64,000 bases of DNA from Peribacillus glennii (GCF_003429105.1 NZ_QVTD01000016.1:1-64000), one strand, 5' to 3'. Shown: positions 7,071 through 16,389, numbered from the stretch's first letter. Notes: generated from the sequence alone by a model not told the origin. Numbers and translations are program-made.

Positions 7071-7906
7071 AGCGATTTAAGAATGAAAGAGCCAACAAAA
7101 TGGCGGCTACGATCAAGCATGAGTTTAAGGCTGAAGCTACTAATGATACAACAGAAATCACCATCTATGGCGATATCGGTGAATCATGGTGGAATGAATC
7201 CGTTTCTGCTAATGATGTCAAAAACGCACTTGAACAAGTTGAAAGTGACACCATTACTATTCGGTTGAATAGTCCAGGTGGTGACGCTTTTGACGGCATA
7301 GCCATTTACAATCAGCTTAAAAACCACAAGGCAAAGGTTATCGTCAATGTGGAAGGACTTGCAGCGAGCGCAGCTTCTATCATCGCCATGGCAGCCGATG
7401 AACTTATCATGAATACCGGATCCATGATGATGATCCATTAAGCATCTACCTTTACGTGGGGCACTAAGAATGAAATCCGTAAAACTCTCAATGCACTTGA
7501 GGGAATCGATAAGTCCATCGCTGATATTTACATGACGCGATATACTGGCAGCCGAGAAGACCTGGATACGCTTGTGGAATCGGAAACTTGGTTCACAGCA
7601 GGGGAAGCGGTTGATCTTGGATTGGCTGATAAAGTCAATGAAACGACAGACAATGCCGATACCGAAATCGAAAACCTTAAATCCATTGTATTTAATCTGC
7701 AAAATGAATTGTCACAACTAAAAAAACAGGAACCAAGAGAGCCAATTAAAGAACCAGCAGCATCTGCCGCACCTGCAGCCTCTGCCAAACGGAACTTGGG
7801 AAGGCTCTTCGTTGACGAGTGCATCTGTAACGGCAGTCGGAAAGAATGCTGCCACCACTGCCGGTGGTCTCACTGGTCTAGATGGGAAAGCATTAGGAGC
7901 GGGTAA
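7067..7906 (+). pseudogene. ClpP-like prohead protease, interrupted by an in-frame stop
   Basis: GTG 7067 overlaps the portal stop and follows AAGGAGGTGAG. The frame gives a ClpP-fold phage protease: RLNSPGGDAFDGIAIYN, VEGLAASAASIIAMAAD (nucleophile Ser) and GSMMMIH (catalytic His), then TAA at 7439-7441. Beyond the stop the same frame continues with the expected family sequence (STFTWGTKNEIRKTLNALE, DIYMTRYTGSREDLD, EAVDLGLADKV). The family's usual end (RNLGRLF) is reached at about 7805, after which the frame runs into foreign sequence shared with the tape-measure gene. The truncated product would lack the acidic third of the catalytic triad. Confidence 0.85.
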
Positions 7907-10124
7907 AAACATAGGTATTTTATCAAAAGGTTTCGGTGTGGCCAGAATTGCCGCAGGAGGCTTAGGCGGTCCGATTGGTATATTGGCTACTATGGCTATC
8001 CCTCTTTTAGTGAAAGGGGGGACGAAGTTGTATAAACACCTTAAAGAAGAGCAAATCCCCGCATTAGATAGCTTTGGCAACAAAGTCTCTGATTCTACCT
8101 CAAAGGCTGTTCTAGGTTATAAAAAACTGAATTATGAAGCTACAACTGAATTAAATGAGTTGCTTTGGTCTGGAACAACCATTACTAAAAAAATATCAAA
8201 TGATTTATCAGGTAAATTCGCTGAGATGGCAAGAAAAATTTCTTCTAGTATGAAAAAAGAGTTTGACCAAAGCTACAGCCACATGAATACTTTCTTTCAG
8301 AACAGCAAAGCCCTTACTGGAAAAGAAGAACAGGCAATCCTAAACAAGATAAAGGGTAAACAAATTGAACGTGAAAAATCTCTTCAACATATGCAGAATC
8401 GACTCAAAGCTATTACAAATCGTGCAGCAAAAGAAAAAAGAGATATAACTGAAGGTGAACAGAGAGAAATCAATCACATTCTAAATAGAATGATGAATAT
8501 GGCTGTTCAAACTATGTCAAAGGGTGAAGTTGAAGAAAAAGCCATTATGGAACGGCTTAAAAATGCATCCGGAAGCATCACAGCGAGACAAGCTGCAGAA
8601 ACAATCAGAAACAGTTTAAAATCCAAAAATGCTGCCATCAAGGACGCTGTCACTAAAAGAGATAAAGTAATAGCTGCCGCGATCCGAGAACGTGATGAAA
8701 CAGGTTCAATTAGTGCTAAAGAAGCGGCGAAAATTATTCGGGAAGCGAATCGACAACATGACCATGCAGTGAAAAAAGCGAAAAGCATGCACAAAAATGT
8801 TGTGAAAGAAGCTAAAGAACAAGCTGGTTCCCACGGTAGGTATATTGACGAAGAAACAGGCAAAGTAAAAACAGGTTGGAATTTAATGTGGGAAAAAGTA
8901 TTCGAAATTATGGGTAAAATCAAGAGCATGTTTGGCTTTAAATCAAACACCACTGCATTAAAGGCTGCGAAGAAAACAAAGAGTGAAGAAGCACGTTACG
9001 CCACAGGTACATCTTCCACAGGTCATCCTGGTGGCCCTGCAATTGTGGGGGAAAAGGGAAGAGAGTTGGCCCATATCCCGGGTACAGGTGTTACCATGCT
9101 CGGTGCTAGAGGACCTTAGTATCATAGCAATCTTCCTAAAGGTACTTCCGTTTTACCAAACAAGCATACTGAAAGATTATTGAAATCTTATGGTTTCCCG
9201 GGATATGCCAATGGTATTGGTACTTTCTTTGATGCAATTACGAAAGGTCCGAAAGCTATTTGGGATTCTGCAAAGTCCCAATTTGGCCTGTCAGATAAAT
9301 TGATTCCTAGCTGGTTCACTAAGATTAGTGGAAGTCCAGTCAAATATATCTCTAATATAGCAGTTAAGGGTATTCAAGCCCTGCTGGACAAAGCCCTGTC
9401 ATCCTTTGGTAATTTCTCTGGCGGAGAAGCTGCTATGGCTCGGGCTGCGATTATCCAAGCGCTCCGGATTACAGGACAGCCTATGTCTTGGTTGGGACCG
9501 TTAATGACAGTAGCGCAAAAAGAGTCAGGGTTTAACCCAAGGGCAATTAACAATTGGGACATTAACGCCAAGAGGGGAGATCCATCAGTCGGTTTATTCC
9601 AAATTATCGGTTCAACTTTTAGAGCGCATATGATGAAGGGTATGGGAGATAGGACTAACCCTTTGCACTCTGCTGTTGCAGCTATCAGTTACCTTATTTC
9701 GCGGTATGGTGGCATCTGGGGTCATCCAGGGATTAAGTCAATGTCCAGGGGTGGAGGTTATAAACCTTACGCAAATGGCGGCATTATCCGTAAACCTCAC
9801 ATAGGACTTGTGGGGGAAGCTGGACCCGAAGCCATTATCCCGTTAAGTAAGGCAAAGCGTGGGAGAGCCTTACAGCTACTAGCGAACGTAAGCAGTAAGG
9901 TTTTAGGAGAGCCTTCCACAACTGGGGGAAGAAGCGAGGATATGTTAGATGCAATGTCCACACAGATCCATCTCATGCAGCAACAAATAGAGTTGCTTAC
10001 TCAGCTAGTCCTAAAAGATACGAACGTATACCTGGACAGCAAGCAGATGGAGAAATCCATATCAGATGTACAAAATAAACGGAGTTACAGACAAAACAGG
10101 GCGAAGGGAGTGGTAACAACATGA
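7812..10124 (+). pseudogene. phage tape-measure protein with lytic transglycosylase domain; N-terminus lost and one in-frame stop
   Basis: Two open stretches lie in one frame, 7812-9119 and 9120-10124, separated by TAG 9117-9119. The first begins abruptly with Gly/Ala-rich sequence (VGKNAATTAGGLTGLDGKAL), then long coiled-coil helices (NRAAKEKRDITEGEQREIN) and the tail-type motif GPAIVGEKGRELAHIPG. The second carries a goose-type/SLT transglycosylase-like domain (TVAQKESGFNPRAIN, PSVGLFQII, ISYLISRYGG) and GLVGEAGPEAIIPL. Tape measures set tail length and help injection. The start is joined to the end of the prohead protease, so major capsid, connector and tail-tube genes and the real N-terminus are missing. 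Confidence 0.85.
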
Positions 10125-10786
10125 ACAGTATGACTTATATAGGTACGTCGTTTAAGTCATTAGGGATTCATGTAAATAAAGTCAATGTACCGTTAGCTCC
10201 TGCCATATCCTCTGTAACCACAGACATCCCGGGTCGTAGGGGTGTCCTTTTTTTTGGGAATAACATTGGCGAGAGAACTATCACAATAGACATCACATTA
10301 CTTTGTGGAAGACAACGCGAACAAAATGATAAAAAAAGACTCCTGGCAAATATGACAATCCATCAAAACGCATTTGAGGGGGAATTGTATTTTGATCAAG
10401 AACCAGAATGGGTTTATTACGGTTACTTTTCTGGAGTTGGAGAATGGGTGGAACTTACGGGTTATGACTTGCAAACCTCCCTGACTTTTACATGCAGTGA
10501 CCCTTTACGTTACGGAGATCACATCACGGTACCAATTACGGGGACTAGAATAGAATTCACACCAAAAGGGGAGCAGACTATTTTCCCTGTTATTCGTGGG
10601 ATTGCTACGAAAGACAATACCATGGTGGCTGTCACAACAAGGGACCGTTATGTATATGTTGGTGGCGAACTTGATGCAGATTCAGGTGAGGCTCCATTGA
10701 AGGAATATGAAACTGTGCTGCATGATCCAGCAACGGATATAGCCCTGTGGGAGAGGGTCAGTAATGAGACTACAAAAAGTGAATAG
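10121..10786 (+). CDS. phage distal tail protein (Dit-like)
   Basis: 221 residues, ATGA-type overlap with the tape-measure stop. The sequence has the beginning of the siphovirus distal tail protein: TYIGTSFKSLGIHVNKVNV, DIPGRRGVLF, ERTITIDITLLC, LFFDQEPEWVYYGYFSG-type strands and LTFTCSDPLRYG. Dit forms the hub joining tail tube and baseplate. The end (ALWERVSNETTKSE) is followed at once by unrelated noncoding DNA, and no tail-lysin or fibre genes follow, so the 3' end may be trimmed by deletion. Confidence 0.8.
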   Translation: MNSMTYIGTSFKSLGIHVNKVNVPLAPAISSVTTDIPGRRGVLFFGNNIGERTITIDITLLCGRQREQNDKKRLLANMTIHQNAFEGELYFDQEPEWVYYGYFSGVGEWVELTGYDLQTSLTFTCSDPLRYGDHITVPITGTRIEFTPKGEQTIFPVIRGIATKDNTMVAVTTRDRYVYVGGELDADSGEAPLKEYETVLHDPATDIALWERVSNETTKSE

Positions 10787-10896
10787 TTTTTGCATTATTT
10801 GTTAGGTTAACAAGAATGTGAACAGTATCTTCCTGCTGCTACATTAATGTTTAGTAATGATAAAAAGTGATATGTTGTGAGGGGTGCTGGATTTTC

Positions 10897-11669
10897 ATGA
10901 AAAATAATACAAATGAAGAAATGTTTCGTCAAATCGTCGATTCTTCCGCAGAGACAATTATTATTCAACAAGAAAACACATTCATGTATATAAACCTGGC
11001 ATGAGTAACATTTTTAAGGGCAGCTTCTAGCGAGGAGGTTATAGGTAAATCTGTATCTGATATCATACCTGAGGAGTATATAGGGCTGACAGCCAGTCAT
11101 ATGAAGTCCATCCTTGAAGAAAATAAACCGACTGGAATCATCGAAAAAAATTACGACGGTTTGATGGTACGCTTGTTGACGTTGAAACAAATTGTACTCC
11201 AATTCTATATGAGGGTAAAAAAGCGATTCTATCTGTCGTCAGAGATATAACACAGCGTAAAGACATCGAAAGAGAACTAGAAAAAGTGTCGAAAGAAATA
11301 TTTGCACTATCAGCTCCAGTCGTCCCTGTTTTAGAAGGGGTAGCTGTGTTGCCCCTTGTGGGAACTATCGATTTTGATAGGGCGAGATATATTCTGGAAA
11401 ATGTGCCGTTAAAAGTTCAAGAACAGAATGTCCATACTTTAATTAGCGATTTTTCAGGCATCTATGAACTTGATCAAATGGTAATCGACTTTCTGTTTAA
11501 AACTAGTGCCGTTCTAGGTTTACTTGGTGTTCGTTCTATTGTTACGGGAATCAGTCCTGCTGTTTCACGAAGCGTGATTCAGCTGGGAGCGGATTTATCT
11601 TTAATACAAATATATGGAACTGTACAGCAAGCAATACGTGAACTTGGAGATAAGAAAAGTTTTTCGTAA
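10897..11669 (+). pseudogene. PAS-STAS regulator (RsbR-like), broken by a stop and a frameshift
   Basis: ATG 10897 starts a PAS domain (EEMFRQIVDSSAETIIIQQ, FMYINLA), interrupted by TGA 11002-11004. Reading continues in frame (ASSEEVIGKSVSDIIPEEYI) until about 11160, where the frame must shift for VDVETNCTPILYEG and VVRDITQRKDIERELEKV. The intact 3' part (from 11286) is a STAS domain: ALSAPVVPVLEGVAVLPLVG, TLISDFSGIYELD, GLLGVRSIVTGISPAV. Such proteins form or contact the stressosome in Bacillus. The last 127 codons could still be translated from GTG 11286, but no good ribosome site is visible there. Confidence 0.8.
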
Positions 11670-11686
11670 GTTAAAAAGTTGATGAA

Positions 11687-11740
11687 GTCAACAGTATTCT
11701 GTTGGCTTTTTCTGTCGTATCCGGAAGATTATGTTCACTC
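11687..11740 (+). repeat. dispersed hairpin repeat, copy 1
   Basis: GTCAACAG...CTGTTGGC stem followed by T-rich sequence and the tail GTCGTATCCGGAAGATTATG. It stands 17 nt after the STAS pseudogene. The stem and T-run suit a terminator; the conserved tail beyond it is what makes it a repeat family (other copies at 22354, 23430, 26565, 27215, 28274, 31786). Confidence 0.65.
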
Positions 11741-11825
11741 CTTTAGGTTTTTCGGAAAATAGTTACAACATAGGAGTATTTTGCTAATATTAAATAGTTA
11801 ATATCACCTAGGGGGAGAGAAAGTA

Positions 11826-12449
11826 GTGAAAAATAATATCTTATTGAAGGTTATTTTAGTTTTCGTAATGATGCTAAGTATTTTAGTGCCTTTTTCATCT
11901 AAGACAGAGGCAGCAACACTATCAGCAACAGTTACTGCAGCAAAATTAAATGTTAGAGACAAACCTTCAACTGCAAAGTCAACAAAAATTCTTGGAACAT
12001 TGAAAAAGGGTACAAAAGTAGTTGTATATTCTAAAACTTCAAATGGTTGGTCAGAGATTCGTTATAAGGGAAAGAAAGCTTATGTTAGTAGCAAATATTT
12101 AAGTTCTAATTCTAATGAACATTGGATAGGTAATTACTATTTTGAAAGAAATGATAAAGGGGGGAAATGGCGTTTATGGATGACGATTAAGAATCAAAAA
12201 AATGGGAAGTTCGATTATTATCTTAAATCGGAGTATTACCAAAAAGCTAATGGTATGTATTATGTAGAGGATTATTTTGGTACTGCAAATTATAAAGGGG
12301 TAACAGCTAGTTCTAATAAACTTAATGGTAACCCGAGTGATAATAAAACTAAAATCTCTTTTAACAAGAATAATTCGACAATTAAGATAAGTATTAATAA
12401 AAAAACCTACTATAATCAATTTGAAGGCACCTACAAAAAAACAAAGTGA
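11826..12449 (+). CDS. secreted SH3b-domain protein
   Basis: 207 residues from GTG 11826 behind GGGGGAGAG. A signal peptide (about 1-29, ending KTEA-A) is followed by one bacterial SH3 domain (about 33-92: AKLNVRDKPSTAKSTKILG, GWSEIRYKGKKAYVSSKYL), which usually binds peptidoglycan. The C-terminal 110 residues are Tyr/Lys/Asn-rich and beta-looking, with no family I recognise. No catalytic domain is seen, so it may be a wall-binding protein rather than an enzyme. It lies between the tail-gene remnants and the lysis cassette, a usual site for phage cargo genes. A terminator follows. Confidence 0.75.
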   Translation: MKNNILLKVILVFVMMLSILVPFSSKTEAATLSATVTAAKLNVRDKPSTAKSTKILGTLKKGTKVVVYSKTSNGWSEIRYKGKKAYVSSKYLSSNSNEHWIGNYYFERNDKGGKWRLWMTIKNQKNGKFDYYLKSEYYQKANGMYYVEDYFGTANYKGVTASSNKLNGNPSDNKTKISFNKNNSTIKISINKKTYYNQFEGTYKKTK

Positions 12450-12454
12450 ATGCT

Positions 12455-12491
12455 AAAATAAAGTCGTGCTTTTTGTACGACTTTATTTTTA
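12455..12491 (+). terminator. intrinsic terminator of the SH3b gene
   Basis: AAAATAAAGTCGT pairs with ACGACTTTATTTT, a 13-bp stem with T-rich end. Confidence 0.75.
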
Positions 12492-12534
12492 ACAAAAAAA
12501 TGAAAGGTTTATTATGCATCGTATTAGGATCAGA

Positions 12535-12718
12535 TGCGACACCAATGAAATAATTACCAGATGCTATTTGAAGGAAAAGCACTGTTGTAGAGAGAAATAT
12601 AGAGTTATAAACAATCTTCATTTGATTGTTTTCTTATTACTCATTGTGCGACCAGTCTCCCTTCAAAGCTGGTCGCTTTTTTTGTAAACACCACTGAAAA
12701 GTAGGTGTATTTTTTATG
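12535..12718 (+). repeat. phage end-module remnant, copy A
   Basis: A block consisting of a degraded gene end (ACCAGATGCTATTTGAAGG, matching ACCAGATGCAATTTGAAGG at about 31870), a GCGACCAG/CTGGTCGC terminator, and a small hairpin motif (CACTGAAAAGTAGGTGTA then T-rich, ATG). All three parts recur in the same order at 31865-32178. In the better-preserved copy the gene end reads FEGKGTIEKSIIEL and stop, probably the C-terminus of a phage tail or baseplate protein. Here the frame is broken. Confidence 0.6.
12648..12684 (+). terminator. intrinsic terminator (GCGACCAG stem)
   Basis: GCGACCAG pairs with CTGGTCGC, followed by seven T. It is inside the phage end-module remnant. Confidence 0.75.
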
Positions 12719-12993
12719 TTCTAGTAACCAAAAAAATCATTCTTTTATTCTCATAAAATTAATTCTTACAAAAAATATCAAATTTACTAATTGTGACATA
12801 TTTTTCATTCGTTATAACGTATAATCCAGACTGTTATTAAGTTTTCTTACTGAATAACTGGAAGAAGGGGGGACATTTTTTAATTTCTGATGGGTATCTA
12901 GTCCAAAAATGGAAACTGTTTTGGATTGGAACGACCAGAAAGTAGTTTTGTTGTCATAACCATTTAAAACTTAGTAGAGAGGTTGATGTTTTT

Positions 12994-14787
12994 TTGGCTA
13001 TTCAGTGGTTACACAAACAGAAGAATGGTTTGAAAAGAAATTCAAACATGTTTTTCAAAAAGACACTATCATGTTTAGTTTTATCTGCAGGGGTTTTATT
13101 GGGAATAATACCAGTAATAGGCAATTCTAGTGTATATGCAGAATCGAATTCGTGGGATTTTCAGTACACTGGTGCCGTTCAGGAATATACAGCACCATAT
13201 ACGGGGACGTATAAATTGGAAGTTTGGGGTGCTCAAGGAGGCTCACATTACCTACCATGGCGTTACCAACCAGGGGGTTACGGTGGTTATGCTAAAGGTG
13301 ACATTAGATTAACTGCAGGTGAAACTCTCTATGTTTACGTAGGAGAAGAAGGTTCAAAATCTGGAGGATGGAATGGCGGAGGAAACGGTGGTTCAGAGGA
13401 TGAATCTGGCATGGGCGGTGGTGGCGGAACTGATATTCGATTAATCTCTGCTACTAGTCCAACAGACCCCGTATCGTTGAATAGTCGGATTATCGTTGCA
13501 GGTGGTGGTGGCGGTCATGATGACACTCAAGACTGGTATGCAGGATGGGGTGGTGGAGAAAGTGGTGGAGCAGTCTTCGAAACTGCAGCAGGAACACAAA
13601 CATCCGGCTATGCTTTCGGGTATGGTCAGAATGGATCTTCATCCACAGCAGGGGGAGGTGGAGGTTGGTATGGGGGTTATGCTGGAGTTAGAACTGAATT
13701 TCATAGAGTTGAGTGTGGTGCTGGTGGTTCCGGTTATGTTCTTACCTCTTCCTCTTATAAACCTGAAGGTTACTCTGTAAACCCATCTTATTATTTGACC
13801 AACACTCAGTTAATAGCAGGAAACGAACCCATGCCTTCTACATCTGGCGGGAGGCAATATGGTCAATCAGGAAATGGATACGCAAAAATCACCCTTAAGA
13901 CACTTGCTGACACAACACCACCAGTTACCACGGATGACGCACCAAAAGATTGGGTAAATAATGATGTAACCGTAAACTTGACCGCAACCGATAAGGATGG
14001 TTCTGGAGTTGCTAATACGTATTATAAACTTGATAATGATGATGAACAAAGTGGTACTTCCGTTAAAGTTTCGACTCAAGGCATCCACACCATCACCTAT
14101 TGGAGCGTGGACAAAGAAGGAAATATAGAAGACAAGCATACGGCGACCGTAAAGATCGACAACAGTGCACCTGTTACGACACTAAGTGCGGATCCAGGCA
14201 CACCTAATGGAAAAAATGGTTGGTACACATCAGATGTCCAAGTTAGTTTAAGTGCAAAAGATTCAGACGGATCAGGTGCAGCTAATACAGAATACCGTCT
14301 AAACGGCGGGGAATGGACACCTTATAATGGAGCCTTTACGTTATCTGATGATGGAACGCATGTCATTGATTATCGAAGCACAGATAACGCTGGGAATACT
14401 GAACAATTTAATACAAAAACAATTAAGCTGGATAAAACACCACCTACATTAAATATTCGCCTAGACAAAACATCCATATGGCCGCCTAATGGTAAAATGG
14501 TTCCGGTTACGGCTATAATTAACGCTTCAGATGCGACTTCAGGAATGGATTCGGTCGTATTAGCATCCATTACAAGCAATGAACGACTTCGATCCGATGA
14601 TATTCAGAATGCAAAGTATCATACACCTATTACTCGCTCCACTGATACCTTTAAACTTCTTGCAGATCGATTAGGGAAAGGTAAGGGACGAGTGTATACC
14701 ATCACTTTTAGAGCTACGGATAAAGCAGGCAATGTGACAAACAAGAGTGTAACTGTAACAGTGCCGCATAACAAATCTAATAAATAG
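12994..14787 (+). CDS. secreted glycine-rich (ALK-type) protein with Ig-like repeats
   Basis: 597 residues. A signal peptide (hydrophobic core within about residues 22-45) is cut near SVYAES. Residues about 55-300 form a glycine-rich domain of the type also seen in ALK receptors and bacterial surface proteins: FQYTGAVQEYTAPYTGTYKL, EVWGAQGG, AGETLYVYVGEEG, many GGGGG runs. Two Ig/OmpL47-type beta repeats follow (TPPVTTDDAPKDWVNNDVTV; APVTTLSADPGTPNGKNGWY), then a third beta domain (KTSIWPPNGKMVPV ... FRATDKAGNVTNKS). No sortase or wall anchor is seen, so it is probably released. The start is TTG 12994 behind AGAGAGG. It sits between tail remnants and the lysis genes, suggesting phage cargo; the role is unknown. 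Confidence 0.75.
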   Translation: MAIQWLHKQKNGLKRNSNMFFKKTLSCLVLSAGVLLGIIPVIGNSSVYAESNSWDFQYTGAVQEYTAPYTGTYKLEVWGAQGGSHYLPWRYQPGGYGGYAKGDIRLTAGETLYVYVGEEGSKSGGWNGGGNGGSEDESGMGGGGGTDIRLISATSPTDPVSLNSRIIVAGGGGGHDDTQDWYAGWGGGESGGAVFETAAGTQTSGYAFGYGQNGSSSTAGGGGGWYGGYAGVRTEFHRVECGAGGSGYVLTSSSYKPEGYSVNPSYYLTNTQLIAGNEPMPSTSGGRQYGQSGNGYAKITLKTLADTTPPVTTDDAPKDWVNNDVTVNLTATDKDGSGVANTYYKLDNDDEQSGTSVKVSTQGIHTITYWSVDKEGNIEDKHTATVKIDNSAPVTTLSADPGTPNGKNGWYTSDVQVSLSAKDSDGSGAANTEYRLNGGEWTPYNGAFTLSDDGTHVIDYRSTDNAGNTEQFNTKTIKLDKTPPTLNIRLDKTSIWPPNGKMVPVTAIINASDATSGMDSVVLASITSNERLRSDDIQNAKYHTPITRSTDTFKLLADRLGKGKGRVYTITFRATDKAGNVTNKSVTVTVPHNKSNK

Positions 14788-14800
14788 ATGATGAATATGG

Positions 14801-14836
14801 AATACCCTGGAGAATATGCATCAGGGTATTTTTTTA
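14801..14836 (+). terminator. intrinsic terminator of the glycine-rich protein gene
   Basis: AATACCCTG pairs with CAGGGTATT, followed by seven T. Confidence 0.8.
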
Positions 14837-14933
14837 ATTAAAATGTATCGTGTTAAATTTATCAATGGTCATGCGGCACAAACCAAACACCTGAAGAAGG
14901 TGTATTTTTTATATCTAAAAAAGGGGGGATACC

Positions 14934-15218
14934 ATGCCTGAAACATTGGAGGTACCAACTACAGTGAATACAAATCAGAAAGAAATAACGGAATTGAAGG
15001 CCGAATTTAAGACACTGGAACAGAGGGTATCAACGTTGGAAAGAACAAGCGACCGTCACGATCAACAAATTATCGTATTGAATGAGAAATTAAACAAAAT
15101 TGAAGAAAACACAACCTGGATAAAGCGCACAATTACCGGAGGGATTATCACAGCTGCATGTACCGGAATTATTGGCGGCGTGATTGCCATTGTGTTTAGC
15201 GTGTGGGGAGGGAATTAA
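14934..15218 (+). CDS. xhlA: XhlA-type haemolysin/holin partner
   Basis: 94 residues: a charged coiled coil (EITELKAEFKTLEQRVSTLE, KLNKIEENTTWIKRTI) and one C-terminal membrane helix (GGIITAACTGIIGGVIAIVF). This is the XhlA layout of Bacillus phages such as PBSX, where it acts with holin and amidase in host lysis. AAGGGGGG lies shortly before the ATG, and a small hairpin (CACC...GGTGT) precedes it. The holin and amidase follow with overlaps. A broken second copy lies at 23757-24014. Confidence 0.85.
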   Translation: MPETLEVPTTVNTNQKEITELKAEFKTLEQRVSTLERTSDRHDQQIIVLNEKLNKIEENTTWIKRTITGGIITAACTGIIGGVIAIVFSVWGGN

Positions 15219-15219
15219 T

Positions 15220-15435
15220 GTGAAAAAAGATATCTTCACTTTACTGGGGGGCTTCCTAACGGCTCTCCTTTTCTTTTTTGGAACCATTGGTATCTCCTTT
15301 GATTGGTTCACCACAGAAAGCATTAATGCGTTCGTTATAGTTGTAGCTGCTTTCACTGCCCTCGTGATAAATGTTTATGCCGTGTGGAAGAACACCCATG
15401 TCAAATCAAGATTGAAGGGGAGGAAGAAACGATGA
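15220..15435 (+). CDS. phage holin
   Basis: 71 residues from GTG 15220, just after the xhlA stop, with GGAGGG upstream. Two membrane helices (LLGGFLTALLFFFGTIGI and AFVIVVAAFTALVINVYAVW) and a strongly basic tail (KSRLKGRKKR) fit a class II holin. Holins make the membrane lesions that let the amidase reach the wall. A longer frame from 15184 overlaps xhlA and lacks a proper site, so the shorter start is taken. The stop overlaps the amidase ATG. Confidence 0.85.
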   Translation: MKKDIFTLLGGFLTALLFFFGTIGISFDWFTTESINAFVIVVAAFTALVINVYAVWKNTHVKSRLKGRKKR

Positions 15436-16064
15436 AAATCGAAAAGGTAAAGTTATCTTTCCGTTATGCCTTAGATCCGATTAAAAAAGTAGACAAGTTA
15501 GTGCTGCATCACCCGGCCCACAAAACTTGGGGTATCCATGACATTCATGATTTCCATAAAGATAAAAAGAAATGGAGCGGGATAGGATACAACTATTTCA
15601 TTACCAAAGAAGGGCGGATTCAGGAAGGTCGAGGGAAATATGAAGGGGCACACTGCCTGGGGCATAACGATCACACTCTGGGTATCTGCTTTCAAGGGGA
15701 CTTTGAAAAAGAAAAAATGCCTGATGCACAGGTTAAGGCGGGCGGTTGGTTAATCGCTCAATTGGTCCGGGAATACGGACTGCAGCTTAATGATGTAGTA
15801 GGTCACAAGGATATGCCTGGGGCTTCCACAGCCTGCCCAGGTAAAAACTTTAGAATGGCTGATGTGAAGAAGGCAGCACTCGAAAATATAAACCCTAACA
15901 CGAAAAAGGAAGCTGTGAAATCACCAACAAAGAAAGAGGTCATTCATCGAGTGATAGTTGATGGAAAACAAATAGGTGCCTTCAGTAAAGCTTCCGGAGT
16001 GGCTGAGGCTATTGAAAAAGCTGTTCAAAAAGGTGCTAAAAAAATCGAGATTGAAAGAGTGTAA
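15432..16064 (+). CDS. phage N-acetylmuramoyl-L-alanine amidase (endolysin)
   Basis: 210 residues; ATG 15432 overlaps the holin stop (ATGA) and follows GGGGAGGAAG. The amidase_2/PGRP domain spans about 10-145: KLVLHHPAH (zinc His), GIGYNYFITKEGRIQEGRG, AHCLGHNDHTLGICFQGDF, GHKDMPGASTACPGKNF with the second zinc His and Cys. The C-terminus (HRVIVDGKQIGAF ... AIEKAVQKGAKKIEI) resembles a SPOR-like wall-binding repeat. It cuts the amide bond between MurNAc and L-Ala to lyse the host. All catalytic residues look intact, so the lysis cassette is the best-kept part of this prophage. Confidence 0.9.
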   Translation: MKIEKVKLSFRYALDPIKKVDKLVLHHPAHKTWGIHDIHDFHKDKKKWSGIGYNYFITKEGRIQEGRGKYEGAHCLGHNDHTLGICFQGDFEKEKMPDAQVKAGGWLIAQLVREYGLQLNDVVGHKDMPGASTACPGKNFRMADVKKAALENINPNTKKEAVKSPTKKEVIHRVIVDGKQIGAFSKASGVAEAIEKAVQKGAKKIEIERV

Positions 16065-16069
16065 ATGAA

Positions 16070-16096
16070 AAAGCCCTTCCGGATGGAGGGGGATGT
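16070..16096 (+). terminator. hairpin of the AAGCCCTTCC family after the amidase
   Basis: AAGCCCTTCCGGATGGAGGGGG can fold (CCCTTCC with GGAGGGG). Similar hairpins stand at 17205, 17615 and 27645. Confidence 0.5.
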
Positions 16097-16389
16097 AAGA
16101 AGTTTTGTATAAATGGTTAAAATTACTTATAAGGAGACGATTATTTTTGCAAAACGAAACATACTGGTTGGCTATAGAATAACGAAAGATTGTCGGACGG
16201 TGTTAATTGAAATACGAACAGAAAATCAATTGTCAAGTGTTGTTTCAACTAATATCTTGAATTAAATAAAAAACATAAAGGTGGAAATAATCCACGTTAA
16301 TTATGGTAAAAAATGAAAAAATTTCTTCCTCTATAAAAATTAATTCTGTATAATTAAATAGGTAAAATATACTAATTATGGAGGGTTCT

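Noticed and set aside
7184..7702. Minus-strand frame of 172 codons
   Set aside because: Complement of the prohead protease gene, with no ribosome site; the plus strand carries the recognisable family.
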